The notes under the pieces: model-generated
The model's database searches: none
What the model saw: the letters and a program-made list of their open reading frames with translations, nothing else
Told to the model about the DNA's origin: nothing
Shown here: one piece after another, positions 42,760 through 55,522 of the stretch
Layout of the letters: every line of letters begins with the position of its first letter
Numbering within the stretch: the stretch's first letter is position 1
NCBI GenBank assembly: GCA_026168455.1
Contig: CM047431.1
Coordinates: 22,943,365 to 23,007,364, forward strand
Direction: 5' to 3'
DNA length: 64,000 nucleotides
Origin: Theocolax elegans
Taxonomy: Eukaryota; Arthropoda; Insecta; Hymenoptera; Cerocephalidae
Position numbers and translations under genes: made by a program

Positions 42760-43359
42760 TTATAAACTTTCTATAATTTTAGGTTCCTCGAGATAAGAAT
42801 CTAACAATTCTTTTTTTACTTCAGTTGCGAGCCGTTTTCTTACCGAGCTTATAACGTTATCCGGTGTTAAAATCAATGGTTCATATGGACGATAAATTGC
42901 TGGACGATAAATGGCTGGCGTACTAAAATTTACAGGATTATTCGTGATAAGTTCTTTTTGTTCCTCGTAATTCAAAACTGCGGGTTTTAAACTAAAATGT
43001 TTTACGCGCGTGGGAGTAATTATTGTGTCTTCCTGTTCGTCTTCACTAACTTCGGAAATAGAAAGATCAGTTGGAAAAAAAGGGTCTCTATATTCAAAAT
43101 CGCGAGGAATTTTTATAGATAATGAAATATTTGCTGCACTTTTTTCTAGTCTATCCTTTAAATAATTTATTTCTTTTGTCAAATTTTGCACTGTTTCCCT
43201 AGGAGTTTTAGTTAAATCGAGAGTATCGAGAGTCTGAACTTTTTCTTTGTATAAATTTAATAACGTATCATTCATAGAAAATTCTAAACTCGTGTTTCTT
43301 TGTTTATTTACATAACAATCAGTATTTTTAGGCGAACCTGACATTTTATATCTAAACAA
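42760..43359 (-). pseudogene. Gypsy-2 copy A first ORF, Gag N-terminal part
   Basis: 199 residues from the first Met after the leader. It has a coiled-coil-like stretch (~50-75, NLTKEINYLKDRLEKS), an acidic patch, and a small AIYRPAIYRP duplication at ~155. It ends with TAA at 42760-42762. Beyond the stop the frame stays open for ~20 codons up to the MITE. I infer that it is the N-terminus of gag, separated by the nonsense codon and the MITE. A separate small ORF is the alternative. Confidence 0.65.
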
Positions 43360-43400
43360 ATTATTCCTTTAATCTCTTTTTTTCTCTCAAAAATGTGAAT

Positions 43401-43418
43401 TTCCCGGCCGATGCACCA
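43401..43418 (-). other. Primer-binding site (tRNA-Gly), Gypsy-2 copy A
   Basis: The plus strand reads TTCCCGGCCGATGCACCA, the 3' end of insect tRNA-Gly(GCC) with CCA, so the minus-strand transcript pairs with all 18 nt. Identical sites lie at 29840-29857 and 58207-58224. Confidence 0.9.
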
Positions 43419-43444
43419 AATTTATTATAATAACTAATATAATC

Positions 43445-45157
43445 TGTCACGTCCAGACTTGCACCAATCACTATAAAAAATATTACAAGAAGGAAAATGG
43501 TTAATAAACCATTCGCGTTCCTTTCGCTCTTGTTTGACTAGGACTAGCCTTACGTCTCCGGGAGTAGCGAGCGAAGTTATTTTGAGAGTAGAGATGCAGG
43601 ATATAATGTGGGATAAATAAAATAATATATGTTTATTTCGTATTAATCATGCATTATTTATTTAAATATAATATGCTGTTTTCCTTTAAATGAACAAGTG
43701 TGACTAAATTATTACAGCTTTTTAATGAGCAAAAACACATAAAATTACACTATTTTATTAACAATTGTATAAAATTATTTAAGTCGAATAACGATTAATT
43801 TTGATTGAATAAACAAGTGTACGGCGAACACATTAACACATTATAGAATAAAAGATACACAAGGTTTTTTATTATAAACATTAATAATAATCGAAATAAG
43901 AATATTATAAATAAATGCAGATTTAATTCAAAATTGTTGTCGTTTTAAACACGAATTATTAGTTAATAAAGTGTATTTCAAACCGCGAATATTGCAAATT
44001 AAATGCAATAGCAACGAATAATTATTATAAATAAATTGTATATAATAATAATTGTTTTAAAAGAAAACGGTTGGTTCAGCAATCGTAAATAACATAAAAT
44101 ATCAGGTTTGCCTTTACGAATAATACAAGCGTATAGATAGCCGAAAAGAATATACCTTAAGTACCCAAATATATAGATATATATATATATATAGTGTGTG
44201 TGTATTCGGTGAGGAACGAAGGTCCGCCTTGAACGTGGGTAGCGGTGTCAGATTGCCGGATAATGTCCTGCTAGACCTGCGGGCGTCGACGTTAGATGCT
44301 GTATGCTGTTGGAGCTCGATGATTTCCAGATGTCGAAGTCGTAGTTCCTCGACTATGGCTTGTAGATGTCGATGATACGTCTCGATTCCTCTCGTGATTT
44401 TTAATGCGTATTACTTTAAAGTTCAAGTAGCAGAGCTACGCCCTCGGATAAAAATCAAAGAGTTGACCAGCAGAGCTTCGCCTTGCGAAAGCTTTAGATG
44501 AAAAATTAGGAGTGCCTGTGTCTCTTCTGGGTCCTCTTTATATACCCTAAAATTCTATGCATCTGTCCTTGTCTTACGCTTCGCCTTGTCTTACACTTTG
44601 CCTTATATGGAGATTGTGTAAGTAGTTCTCGATTTTTCTGTGCTTGCACCCGATTGGACTGTTAGATGTGCGTAATTAAAAATTATCGAATCCCGTGCAT
44701 TTTCTGTATCGCTTCGTAGTTAATTCGGAGAATTTGCTGTCCCCCTTTTTATTACTGCGACGTTACCCAAAGAACGGCTTAATTTATTACTTCCTTCTAA
44801 TGCTCGAATTTTCTAGTCGATGTTTCCCATTGCCGGCTCTTCTCCGAGCATTGATTTTATAGTGCAGTACAAAAAAACTCTTGCGTAACCCTTCGTTTCG
44901 ATCTCACTATCGGCGATCCCGCTTATATGCGTATTGGCTTTGAATAATATCTTCAACTCTACTTATCAGTCTCTGTTTCGTTGAAACACTCGTAAAATAA
45001 TCTGTTCCTTAGTCTATAATTATATTATATTACTGCATTTACTTAGAACCATTCTTTATCAACCTTATTTTGTTCGTCTTCTACGCCGTATTTTTATTCT
45101 AAACTACGCAGTACTTTTTACGAAAAATAATAATATAATTTTCGTCGGGACGCGACA
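43445..45157 (-). repeat. Gypsy-2 LTR2 (shared by copies A and B)
   Basis: 1,713 bp, same ends as LTR1. It is the 5' LTR of copy A and the 3' LTR of copy B. Differences from LTR1 and LTR3 are scattered single-base indels and the length of the TA tract near 44170-44200. Confidence 0.9.
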
Positions 45158-47430
45158 ACTCCCCCCCTTTTTAAAAACGACGCCCTCGTCGTTGAATCAA
45201 TATTATTATTATATTATTATTTCTCTTAACATAAGATATCATACTTAATTTTAAATTATAAACATTATTTCGATTAATTTTTCTTTATTTCTTATGGTGA
45301 ACTTTATAAACCATATTACAATTATTTCTTTCGTAGTTCAACTTCGTTTGTTATTATTTTTCATACATCTATTACATTATTTCAAACAGTTTAACAGTAT
45401 TGATATAGTTCACCTATACAAATATATACGTAATAAAAAAAGTTTTATTATTACAATTTATTATAGATATTCCGAAAAATTGTATAATTATTATTAAATG
45501 TGTTTTCTATAGTTAACAAAAAAAAATTTATTTATCTTTAGTTTGTACCCTTAATTTTTAGTATACATCAAGTCATGTTAAAAATATTTGTTACTAATAT
45601 TTTTTTTTCTCGTAGCCACATTTTTTTTTTACAAAATTTTCAATTTTCTTCTATAATATTTGTATGCTTACATATATATTTACTAAAAAGTCAAAGAAAA
45701 GAGTTAGATATTAGTTTCCGTTTTTTTTTTACATTTATTCAATTAATAATTCTACTATTACGAATTGTTGAAGAGAAGAAATAAAAATTTCTTGTTCTTA
45801 TCCAATATAGGTTCTCCCTTCAATGTGAACAATGTTAGTACATCCTATCTTAATAATATATCTATATATATTTTTATAAAAAGACTAGGAGTGAAGAAAA
45901 TTTGATTTTCTTCGCTCCCCCTCCCCCCCCCAAAATAAAACGAACACATAACTATTTGACTTTTATTTTTTTTTTTAGAATTATCTTTTCAGCCATTATA
46001 AACAAAGATTCACATATATTATAATATATAATTGAGAAATAGTAAATTCAGTTTCATAAGAAAAAGATACAATCGATACAAATGAAAAAAATAAAATGAG
46101 CATTACATAAGTGACAGTGCGAAAATTGAGTACGCTAAGTAGGCCCATATAGAACCATCCTCCTATATCTTGGGGGAAAGAGTAGACTACACTGAATAAA
46201 CGGTACGACGGAATAACCCAAGCAGTTATACAACTGCCCGATGCTTGCATATCAAAGAATCATGGCAGCAACGTTCGTTTTTATTCGCTTGATTCCATTA
46301 TGTTTCACGTTAAAATGACTAATTTACACTCTTTTTATTTCTATATTTTGAGGAATAGTTTAAATATTCGTCATTTTCTTGATTTATTTAAACTGGCAAC
46401 TGTAGAAACTTATTTGTTATGTTCAAGTAAATGAAACAAATCGTTTGAATTTATTTACTTGTTAGTACCAAATGAAGAAAAAAAAATTAATTTCGAATAA
46501 TAATTAAATAAATACACTAGAATTTTACTACTAATTATATTATTTTTGTATTTCTTTTTTCTTACACATTGTTATATTGGTAATATAAACATGCAAAAAG
46601 TATTATTTATCTGTATCAATTATTATTGTATATCCTGAATCGTTTTATAAAATTTTAAAATTTATTTGTTATGTACGTTTTTTTTTTATACCATTCGAAA
46701 CAATTAGCATACCTATTGTTTATAAATAAGAGGAAAATCTTCTAATGTGCCTGTCTTAGGTTTTATATTACTAGTTCTATATAAAAATTGAATAATCGTA
46801 TGGAATTAATCGTATGAAAATAAATGTTGTTTTTATTTTTTTAAACCTTTTTCTTTTATATACATAGTTTGTTTAAATCAGTATTTATGAACAAAGTATT
46901 AGATTGAACAATAGTATGAACTACATTGGTATAAACACTAAATTGTACAATTTTAATTATTATTTTTATTAATAGTTGAATTTTGAACCTTATTCACAAA
47001 ATTACATAATTAATCGAATTTGCTGCATTTTTTTTTGTTTTTTTTTTTTATCGATATTAGTAATATTCTCATATTTTGAATTTGAATCTACGATTTTATC
47101 CGACGTGTGTATTAATACTATTGGTGAGTTAACTTTATTTAATTAATTTAATTAATGAAGTTTTCAACCTTTTTTTTTTAATTATTAATTTTAATAAAGA
47201 CTATCTTTTCTCTCCTCTTCTCGTTTCTTTGCAATCACTATTTTGTTGTACAGATTCTCCTATGTCCATTGAGCCTAGTGATAGATTTTTTTTTTTCTAG
47301 TATGCCAAACTTTCCTTATATATTTATACCTGCTCGTCCTAAACAAAGTATGACTAATTAACAGAATTACTAGTGTCAAGATAAGTTCAGTTGTAATTAT
47401 TTATATAGGTTTAAATTTGAACGGTATGTA
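45158..47430 (-). other. Gypsy-2 copy B polypurine tract and 3' non-coding region
   Basis: The polypurine tract is at 45158-45172. The rest matches 31629-33886 almost exactly, including the 84-codon hydrophobic frame (45996-46250). One ~30-bp patch (45348-45376) is much more diverged than its surroundings. Confidence 0.6.
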
Positions 47431-49038
47431 GGAAGGATAAGTGACCGTGTTGCTGGAGCATTTACCGCAACGAGGAGGAAAGGGTGCAATTAAGCACTCC
47501 TTAGGAAGGATAAGTGACAGTGTTGCTGGAGCATTTACCGCAACGAGGAGGAAAGGGTGCAATTAAGCACTCCTTAGGAAGGATAAGTGACGGTGTTGCT
47601 GGAGCTTTTACCGCAACGAGGAGGAAAAGGGTGCAATCAAGCACTCCTTAGGAAGAATAAGTGACCGTGTTGCTGGAGCATTTACCGCAACAGGAGGAAA
47701 GGGTGCAATAAGCAATCCTTAGGAAGGATAAGTGACAGTGTTGCTGGAGCATTTACCGCAACGAGGAGGAAAGGGTGCAACTAAGCACTCCTTAGGAAGG
47801 ATAAGTGACAGTGTTGCTGGAGCATTACCGCAACGAGGAGGAAAGGGTGCAACTTAGCACTACTTAGGAAGGATAAGTGACAGTGTTGCTGGAGCATTTA
47901 CCGCAACGAGAGGAAAGGGTGCAATCAAGCACTCCTTAGGAAGGATAAGTGACGTGTTGCTGGAGCATTTACCGCAACGAGGAGGAAAGGGTGCAATTAA
48001 GCAATCCTTAGGAAGGATAAGTGACAGTGTTGCTGGAGCATTTACCGCAACGAGGAGGAAAGGGTGCAATCAGCACTCCTTAGGAAGGATAAGTGACAGT
48101 GTTGCTGGAGCATTTACCGCAACAAGGAGGAAAGGGTGCAATAAGCACTCCTTAGGAAGGATAAGTGACAGTGTTGCTGGAGCATTTACCGCAACGAGGA
48201 GGAAAGGGTGCAATCAGCACTCCTTAGGAAGGATAAGTGACAGTGTTGCTGGAGCATTTACCGCAACGAGGAGGAAAGGGTGCAATCAGCACTCCTTAGG
48301 AAGGATAAGTGACAGTGTTGCTGGAGCATTTACCGCAACGAGAGGAAAGGGTGCAATCAAGCACTCCTTAGGAAGGATACGTGACAGGTGTTGCTGGAGC
48401 ATTTACCGCAACGAGGAGGAAAGGGTGCAATCAAGCAATCCTTAGGAAGGATAAGTGCGGTGTTGCTGGAGCATTTACCGCCAACGAGGAGGAAAGGGTG
48501 CAATCAGGCACTCCTTAGGAAGGATAAGTGACAGTGTTGCTGGAGCATTTACCGCAACGAGGAGGAAAGGGTGCAATCAAGCCACTCCTTAGGAAGGATA
48601 AGTGACAGTGTTGCTGGAGCATTTACCGCAACGAGGAGGAAAGGGTGCAACTAAGCACTCCTTAGGAAGGATAAGTGACAGTGTTGCTGGAGCATTTACC
48701 GCAACGACGAGGAAAGGGTGCAATCAGGCACTCCTTAGGAAGGATAAGTGACAGTGTTGCTGGAGCATTTACCGCAAAGAGGAGGAAAGGGTGCAATCAA
48801 GCACTCCTTAGGAAGGATAAGTGAAAGTGTTGCTGGAGCATTGACCGCAACGAGGAGGAAAGGGTGCAATCAAGCACTCCTTAGGAAGGATAAGTGACAG
48901 TGTTGCTGGAGCATTTACCGCAACGACGAGGAAAGGGTGCAACTAAGCACTCCTTAGGAAGGATAAGCGACAGTGTTGCTGGAGCATTTACCGCAACGAC
49001 GAGGAAAGGGTGCAACTAAGCACTCCTTAGGAAGGATA
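47431..49038. repeat. 73-bp VNTR in Gypsy-2 copy B (~22 units)
   Basis: Same unit as 33887-35209 but about four units longer. Many units in the left two thirds have lost or gained one base (for example gcaacaggagg, gcaataagca, gcattaccgca), whereas the last ~7 units match copy A exactly. Confidence 0.93.
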
Positions 49039-49593
49039 GGATATAGGTTTTAGGTTTAGTGATGTGTTAGACTCCAATGATTCTATTTTATTGTAAATCA
49101 TTTTTTTTATAGCAGTTAAATTTAAATTTGACTAAGCTCAACTGACATTGAAAATTTAAACCTTTTCCTTACTTTCCTTGTACATCAACATCATTGTTAT
49201 CTTAGGCGAGAAGAGTAAAGAGAAAAAGACCTTATTTTTTTGTTCTTTGCCTAATTCGTTTCTAATTTAATAATCGCGTATTTATTTAATTTAAGCGAGT
49301 GTATGCTATTCTTGTAATGATCTTTCTGTATAATAAAAAATATTATTTTCTTGTAGTTTATTTTCGTCGTTTATTTAGATATATACATATTATTTTTATA
49401 TCATTTTTTTTGTATAAAGTCAGGTAAATTGAAATAATTTTATTTTAAGTTGAATGTATGCCAATTGTGATTACAAGATAATAAATATTATTCTATTAAC
49501 AAACTTTTAGAACTGTAAAATATATACATAAGTGCGTATACATATTTTCAAGCACATTGGGGCTATTATATATTATATACCTATGTTTAGGCA
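49039..49593 (-). other. Spacer between VNTR and pol, Gypsy-2 copy B
   Basis: AT-rich, without a supported frame. Confidence 0.5.
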
Positions 49594-50421
49594 CTACAAA
49601 GGTTCCATATATGAATATCTTAACCTATTAACATGCACTATTTTCGTTTTATTATGAGCTAGCTCTATTTTTACATTTCCCTTGTTATTAACTATTTCTA
49701 AAATCCGATGTGGTCCAGTATATTGATCGCCTAGTTTGTATTTCTTCCCTCCTTTTAATAACCAGACATTATCCCCTGTCTGAAATTCTTGATGATTGGC
49801 TTTCCTGTCGTAATAGAATTTTGACCTATGTTTAGAAGCTATTAATTTTTCTCGCGCGATTCCCTGTATTTCGTTTAAACGTTGTCTTAAATTTATAATG
49901 TAATCATCATACGTTGGAACTCGTTCTCGTGGGTCTAAAGGTTCGTTTGAAGGTAGTCGCGCTTTTCGTGCAAAAACAATTTCAAAAGGTGTGTAGAGAT
50001 GACCCTCATGTACCGACGTATTATACGAAAACGCGGCTAATTCGCATAACTCATCCCATGAGTCATTTCTTTCTATCATTGTTTTTAAATAATCTGCTAA
50101 ACTGCTATGAAAACGCTCAACGGAGTTGGACTGAGGGTGATAAGCCGTGGTTTTAACTTGTTTAATCTTAAAAATTTTCGCTACTTCTCTCATCAGACTA
50201 CTTAAAAATGAGGTACCTTGGTCGGATATAATTAACAACGGGGCGCTAAAAATTGAAAAGTGTCGACGGACTAACGCTTCGGCGATCGTTGCCGCGGTCG
50301 CGTCTGGTATGGGTATCGCCATACAGTATTTTGAAAGGTTGCATTGAATGGTTAATATATTATTGTTATTATTTCGAGATCTGGGAAATGGTCCCACAAG
50401 ATCGACCGATATGGATTCCAT
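49594..50421 (-). pseudogene. pol: Gypsy-2 copy B integrase core
   Basis: Identical in translation to copy A (35765-36592), with the full D, D, E triad and the GPY-like module. It is cut from the upstream frame by the same TAG (50437-50439). Confidence 0.9.
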
Positions 50422-50436
50422 AGCCGAGTACGGAGT

Positions 50437-51987
50437 CTATGTTATTATCATACGTTGTTTAGTTTTAACACGAACCAATTTTTTTAGTTGGCAAGTTAAA
50501 CAATGTCTAATATAGTTTTGTACATCTTTCTTAATATCTGGCCAATAAAAACGTTGTTTTATACGTTTATAGGTTTTTGTTACCCCTTTATGCCCTGCAC
50601 AAGCAGACTCGTGCATTTCGCGAATAATATTTTCCCTATTACTCTCCTTCACACATTTTATGAATCCTAAACAAATAATTATTTTTACATTAATTTTTCG
50701 TAGAGTTATATTTATTTGTTTCAATATTTCGTTCCATGAAACGTTTTCAATAAATTCGCTCTTCGCGATACTTATTGAACGTAATTTTTCTTTTAATATA
50801 ATATTTTTCAAATTTAATAGACTCGTTTTTAGATTATTAATAATTTCTGAAGTACTCAGTCGCTCTTCGTCACGTAACACCATAGCAAAATGCATTTTTC
50901 CGTTTTTGTTATTGATTCTTATTTCTCCTGGATTTAAATTGGAAAAATGAGGTAGTAATAATTTGGAAGCCAAATTTCTGGATTCTTCATCTAAAGGCAT
51001 TCCAGTCGTAGTTATGAAATAAACGTAATTATCTTTTCTCATAAAGAGTTGTTCTTTAACTTCAATGAATTTCTTTTCATCATTTGGTTCTTCGTAAACA
51101 TCCCTTTCTTCCCAGGACTCGTCAAATTTGTTGTTAAAATTATCTATCTCTATGGGTTGTAATCTTTTGTCTGAGTTGACTATCGTTTCAATTTCCTCGG
51201 GGACTTCTTGTATTATAGGAAGGTTTTTGACTGGTTCTTTTGATATATTTGCCTTGTTGGGTCGTTTTGCTCTCTTTTCATTGTAGTTTGGCCTTGTTAT
51301 TTTTCCTGCGCGACTGCGTGTTTCCATAGAATGATTTTTAATAACATAAACGGGTTCTTCTATTGGATTTCTTGATAACGCGTCAGCATTAACGTTACTT
51401 TTACCGGCTTTGTATACGATGTCAAAGTCGTATGCATTCAGTTTTATTCTCCATCTACTAACTCTGGATGTCGGATCTACTGAGTTTTTAAACCAAACAA
51501 GTGGTTTATGATCTGTTATAATGAGGAAACGACGGCCTCTTAGATAGCAATCGAACTGAGTAACGGCATACAGTATGGCTAATGCCTCCCTTGAGTAAGT
51601 ATCATATTTTTGCTCGGCCTTGATTAATACTCGTGAGACATAAGCAACTGGTAGGTCGGTTCCTACCTCTCCTTGTGATAGAATTGCTCCGATCGCTGTA
51701 CCGCTAGCATCACAAGTCACTATAAATGGTTTATTAAAATCTGCAATTTGTAGTATTGGTTGTTTACACAATTTTTCTCTTAAATCATCGAATGCCTTTT
51801 GAACCTCGCTGGACCATAGGAAAGGTGCGTCTTTCTTTAATAAATTACTTAATGGTCTAGCAATACCCGAAAAATTCGCAATCAATCGTCTATAATAACC
51901 TGCTAATCCTAAAAATTGACGTATGTTTTTCACTGTTTTTGGAATTGGAAATTTTTTTACTGCTTCTAATTTTTTTGGATCCGGCAA
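50437..51987 (-). pseudogene. pol: Gypsy-2 copy B RT end, RNase H and integrase zinc domain
   Basis: Identical in translation to 36608-38158 and carrying the same frame offset at its 5' side. In copy B this is the downstream member of a tandem duplication: its 5' two fifths are repeated at 52395-52964. Confidence 0.9.
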
Positions 51988-52437
51988 AACACCTTCTGGT
52001 GATAGTACGGCATTTGTCTGGCTGTAATTTCAGATTTGCGGCGCGTACCCTTTGCAAAAATTTTTCAAACTTTTGGTTATGTTCCTGTATATTTTTAGCG
52101 TATATAACTGCGTCGTCAAGGAATAAAAATATTTCTTTGCCTTGCATGCCTTTGAAAACACGATCAATCATCCTTTGAAAAGTGGCTGGAGAATTGCATA
52201 ATCCCATAGGCATTGTTTTAAATTGAATTAGGCCGAATGAAGATGCGAAAGCTGTTTTATGTCGATCTTCTTGAGCTAACGGAACTTGTAAAAATCCTTG
52301 ACATAAATCCAAGACGGTGAATACACGATTTTCTGGTCCGATTTGATCGATAATATCTAGTATATTAGGTAATGGGTATCGATCTTTTACGGTTTTATCG
52401 TTTAACTGTCGAAAATCGACAACTAGTCGGTATCGTC
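51988..52437 (-). pseudogene. pol: RT core, downstream duplicate in copy B
   Basis: Encodes the same RT core as copy A (catalytic LDLCQGFLQ, FLDDAVIYA; frame to 51890). Its upstream end is fused to RNase H sequence by the duplication, so it lacks the RT N-terminal fingers. Confidence 0.85.
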
Positions 52438-52964
52438 ACTCTGGATGTCGGATCTACTGAGTTTTTAAACCAAACAAGTGGTTTATGATCTGTTATAATG
52501 AGGAAACGACGGCCTCTTAGATAGCAATCGAACTGAGTAACGGCATACAGTATGGCTAATGCCTCCCTTGAGTAAGTATCATATTTTTGCTCGGCCTTGA
52601 TTAATACTCGTGAGACATAAGCAACTGGTAGGTCGGTTCCTACCTCTCCTTGTGATAGAATTGCTCCGATCGCTGTACCGCTAGCATCACAAGTCACTAT
52701 AAATGGTTTATTAAAATCTGCAATTTGTAGTATTGGTTGTTTACACAATTTTTCTCTTAAATCATCGAATGCCTTTTGAACCTCGCTGGACCATAGGAAA
52801 GGTGCGTCTTTCTTTAATAAATTACTTAATGGTCTAGCAATACCCGAAAAATTCGCAATCAATCGTCTATAATAACCTGCTAATCCTAAAAATTGACGTA
52901 TGTTTTTCACTGTTTTTGGAATTGGAAATTTTTTTACTGCTTCTAATTTTTTTGGATCCGGCAA
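52395..52964 (-). pseudogene. pol: RT end and partial RNase H, upstream duplicate in copy B
   Basis: 189 residues identical to the start of 50437-51987 through HKPLVWFKNSVDPTSRV. It then runs across the duplication junction into RT sequence in a wrong frame and stops. RNase H is incomplete here. Confidence 0.88.
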
Positions 52965-53474
52965 AACACCTTCTGGTGATAGTACGGCATTTGTCTGGCT
53001 GTAATTTCAGATTTGCGGCGCGTACCCTTTGCAAAAATTTTTCAAACTTTTGGTTATGTTCCTGTATATTTTTAGCGTATATAACTGCGTCGTCAAGGAA
53101 TAAAAATATTTCTTTGCCTTGCATGCCTTTGAAAACACGATCAATCATCCTTTGAAAAGTGGCTGGAGAATTGCATAATCCCATAGGCATTGTTTTAAAT
53201 TGAATTAGGCCGAATGAAGATGCGAAAGCTGTTTTATGTCGATCTTCTTGAGCTAACGGAACTTGTAAAAATCCTTGACATAAATCCAAGACGGTGAATA
53301 CACGATTTTCTGGTCCGATTTGATCGATAATATCTAGTATATTAGGTAATGGGTATCGATCTTTTACGGTTTTATCGTTTAACTGTCGAAATCGACAACT
53401 AGTCGGTATCGTCTATTACCCTGACTATCAGGCTTTTTTGTTACTAGAAAAACAGGTGATGTATAATTGGAACT
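52965..53474 (-). pseudogene. pol: RT core, upstream duplicate in copy B
   Basis: The equivalent of 38159-38669 with the same TGA at 53475-53477 on its 5' side. It additionally lacks one A near 53390, which shifts the frame between the fingers and LDLCQGF. Active-site FLDD is kept. Confidence 0.87.
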
Positions 53475-55451
53475 TCATGGTTCAATTATATCTCCTTCAA
53501 TCATTTCTTTTAATTGTTTATCAAGTTCGCTTTTGAGAGCATGAGGAAATCTATATGGCTTAGCTGTGATTGGTATGTCGTCGACAGTCGGTATCTTATG
53601 TTCTATAGCATTTGTCACGCCTAATTTTTCTCCTTTTAGACAGAAACAATCCGAATATTTATCAATTAAATTTTCTATAGATTGTCTTTGTTCCTCGTCC
53701 ATTTTATCAAAATGCAAGGCTTCTTTTAACCGTTCATTACGATTAAGTGTACTTGTATTCTCCGTTATGTTAAGTATCCTCGCTTCAGATCGATCGTCAG
53801 AAATGTCGTGTATGTCGACCTCTTCACTTTCATAACTATAAAAATTATTAATATAAGGTTTATTTGAATAAACCAAATAACTGTTATTCATTTCGTTTTC
53901 GTGTATGGCTTCAACAAATTCACTTCGTAAATTTTCGTTTATAACTCGTTCATTCAATAAAAAATCGCTAGGGTCCTCATCCTGTTCATTTTCTTGCTGT
54001 ATGTTTATTAAATTCTCATTATTTATCTCATATTCAGTTTCTTCAGTTCCTTGTTTGTTTATCCATAATATTTCGGTTCTCGGGATAGTATCTAACTTTT
54101 CCCCCGACATGACCAATTCTTCGTTATTCCATTTGCAAACGTAACTAACATTTTTATCACGAGGTCCGCATTTATCGCCCTCCTCGATTTCATAATCCAT
54201 TCGTGCTTGACAATTCAACTTTTTATCAACAAAATCTTCCTTATTTTCACGAGGTCCACATTTATCGCCCTCCTCGATTTCGTAATCCATTTGTACTCGA
54301 CAATTCATCTTTTTGTCAACAAAATTTTCCTTATTTTCACGAGGTCCGCATTTATCGCCCTCCTCGATTTCATAATCCATTTGTACTCGATAATTCATCT
54401 TTTTATCAACAAAATTATCCTTATTTTCACGAGGTCCGCATTTATCGCCCTCCTCGATTTCATAGTCCATTTGTACTCGACAATTATTAACTGTCTTATC
54501 CAATAAATTTTCTTCATTTTTTATTTCATTTTCAATATCATACTTCCGGTCAACTTTGTTTTCATTATTAGTATAGGATGGACTCCCAGCCATCCTATCA
54601 AACAATGGTGCTTCAATAATACCATAATTTTCAGTAATTTCATCAAATTTTTCTTTAATACGTGGCTCAGTCACATCACATACCCGTGGCTGCGCCTTTC
54701 CATTACTTATTCGTAATCGTTCTTCATTCATTAATCCATAACAATTTTCACTTGCTTTACATGTATTATTCCTTAGATCCGACTCCTCGTCGATCTGATG
54801 TACTTGTATTTCGTCATCTTTATAATCGTCATATAACTCTTGTTCTTTTTCACTGTGATTGTATAGGTTTTTGTCGTTGCCATTTTGATTTCTTTCATTT
54901 TTTTGTTCTTGTTCGTAGATTTCATACGATTCGTTTGTGTCAAATTTTATAAACGTTTCATCATTTTCGTGTAATTGAAAATCACTTGACGTTTCTGAGT
55001 CACTATCGGTATAATTATAAAATTTTGAATTTTTCATGTTCGTATAACCATTGTTTTCCCTTGGTTTTGGCATATATCGTATTGATTTTCGGTCATAATT
55101 TTCGATATCCTTCATTATATAAATCGATTCATCCGTTTGCATATTATTTGCATTTTCAAAGGGGAGAATTAATCCGTTAAATTCTAAATATTGTTCCAAA
55201 TAATTGATTTTTGCATCGTTTCTACGGAAAAAATCGGTGCCTAAGATTCCGTCTTGTTGTATAGGGAACGAATCATGTACTAAATTGAGTTCCACGGGAG
55301 ATCCTTCGAAATCTATTTTAATTTTACCACGAGTAGTTAACGAGTGGTCAGTTATGCCTTTTAACAATATAATATCATTTTCGTTAATTTTTACGCGAGA
55401 GTCTACCTCTGACTCTTTAATTAGACTTACCGATGCTCCTGTATCTAGCAA
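53475..55451 (-). CDS. Gypsy-2 copy B protease and acidic spacer
   Basis: Identical in translation to 38670-40646: DTGAS retropepsin, long acidic spacer, four 30-residue repeats (54159-54495), and the first RT residues up to the shared TGA. Confidence 0.85.
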   Translation of the reverse strand: MLDTGASVSLIKESEVDSRVKINENDIILLKGITDHSLTTRGKIKIDFEGSPVELNLVHDSFPIQQDGILGTDFFRRNDAKINYLEQYLEFNGLILPFENANNMQTDESIYIMKDIENYDRKSIRYMPKPRENNGYTNMKNSKFYNYTDSDSETSSDFQLHENDETFIKFDTNESYEIYEQEQKNERNQNGNDKNLYNHSEKEQELYDDYKDDEIQVHQIDEESDLRNNTCKASENCYGLMNEERLRISNGKAQPRVCDVTEPRIKEKFDEITENYGIIEAPLFDRMAGSPSYTNNENKVDRKYDIENEIKNEENLLDKTVNNCRVQMDYEIEEGDKCGPRENKDNFVDKKMNYRVQMDYEIEEGDKCGPRENKENFVDKKMNCRVQMDYEIEEGDKCGPRENKEDFVDKKLNCQARMDYEIEEGDKCGPRDKNVSYVCKWNNEELVMSGEKLDTIPRTEILWINKQGTEETEYEINNENLINIQQENEQDEDPSDFLLNERVINENLRSEFVEAIHENEMNNSYLVYSNKPYINNFYSYESEEVDIHDISDDRSEARILNITENTSTLNRNERLKEALHFDKMDEEQRQSIENLIDKYSDCFCLKGEKLGVTNAIEHKIPTVDDIPITAKPYRFPHALKSELDKQLKEMIEGDIIEP

Positions 55452-55522
55452 GAATTTTAACGGACGTCTTAACTGACCGGTATCGAAGATTACGACCAGG
55501 GCTGAACTTTGTTGGCTTAAAT

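Larger units (their letters stand above)
51461..53413 (-). repeat. 977-bp tandem duplication inside copy B pol
   Basis: 51461-52437 is repeated at 52438-53413. The junction reads tatcgtc, then actctggatg, where copy A continues tatcgtctattaccc. The second member has lost one A (gtcgaaatcg against gtcgaaaatcg). The duplicated DNA covers the RT core, the RT end and the first part of RNase H. Confidence 0.93.

Noticed and set aside
47954..48445. 163-codon plus-strand frame through the 73-bp repeats
   Set aside because: It exists only because single-base changes keep a repeat open. The equivalent array in copy A has no such frame.
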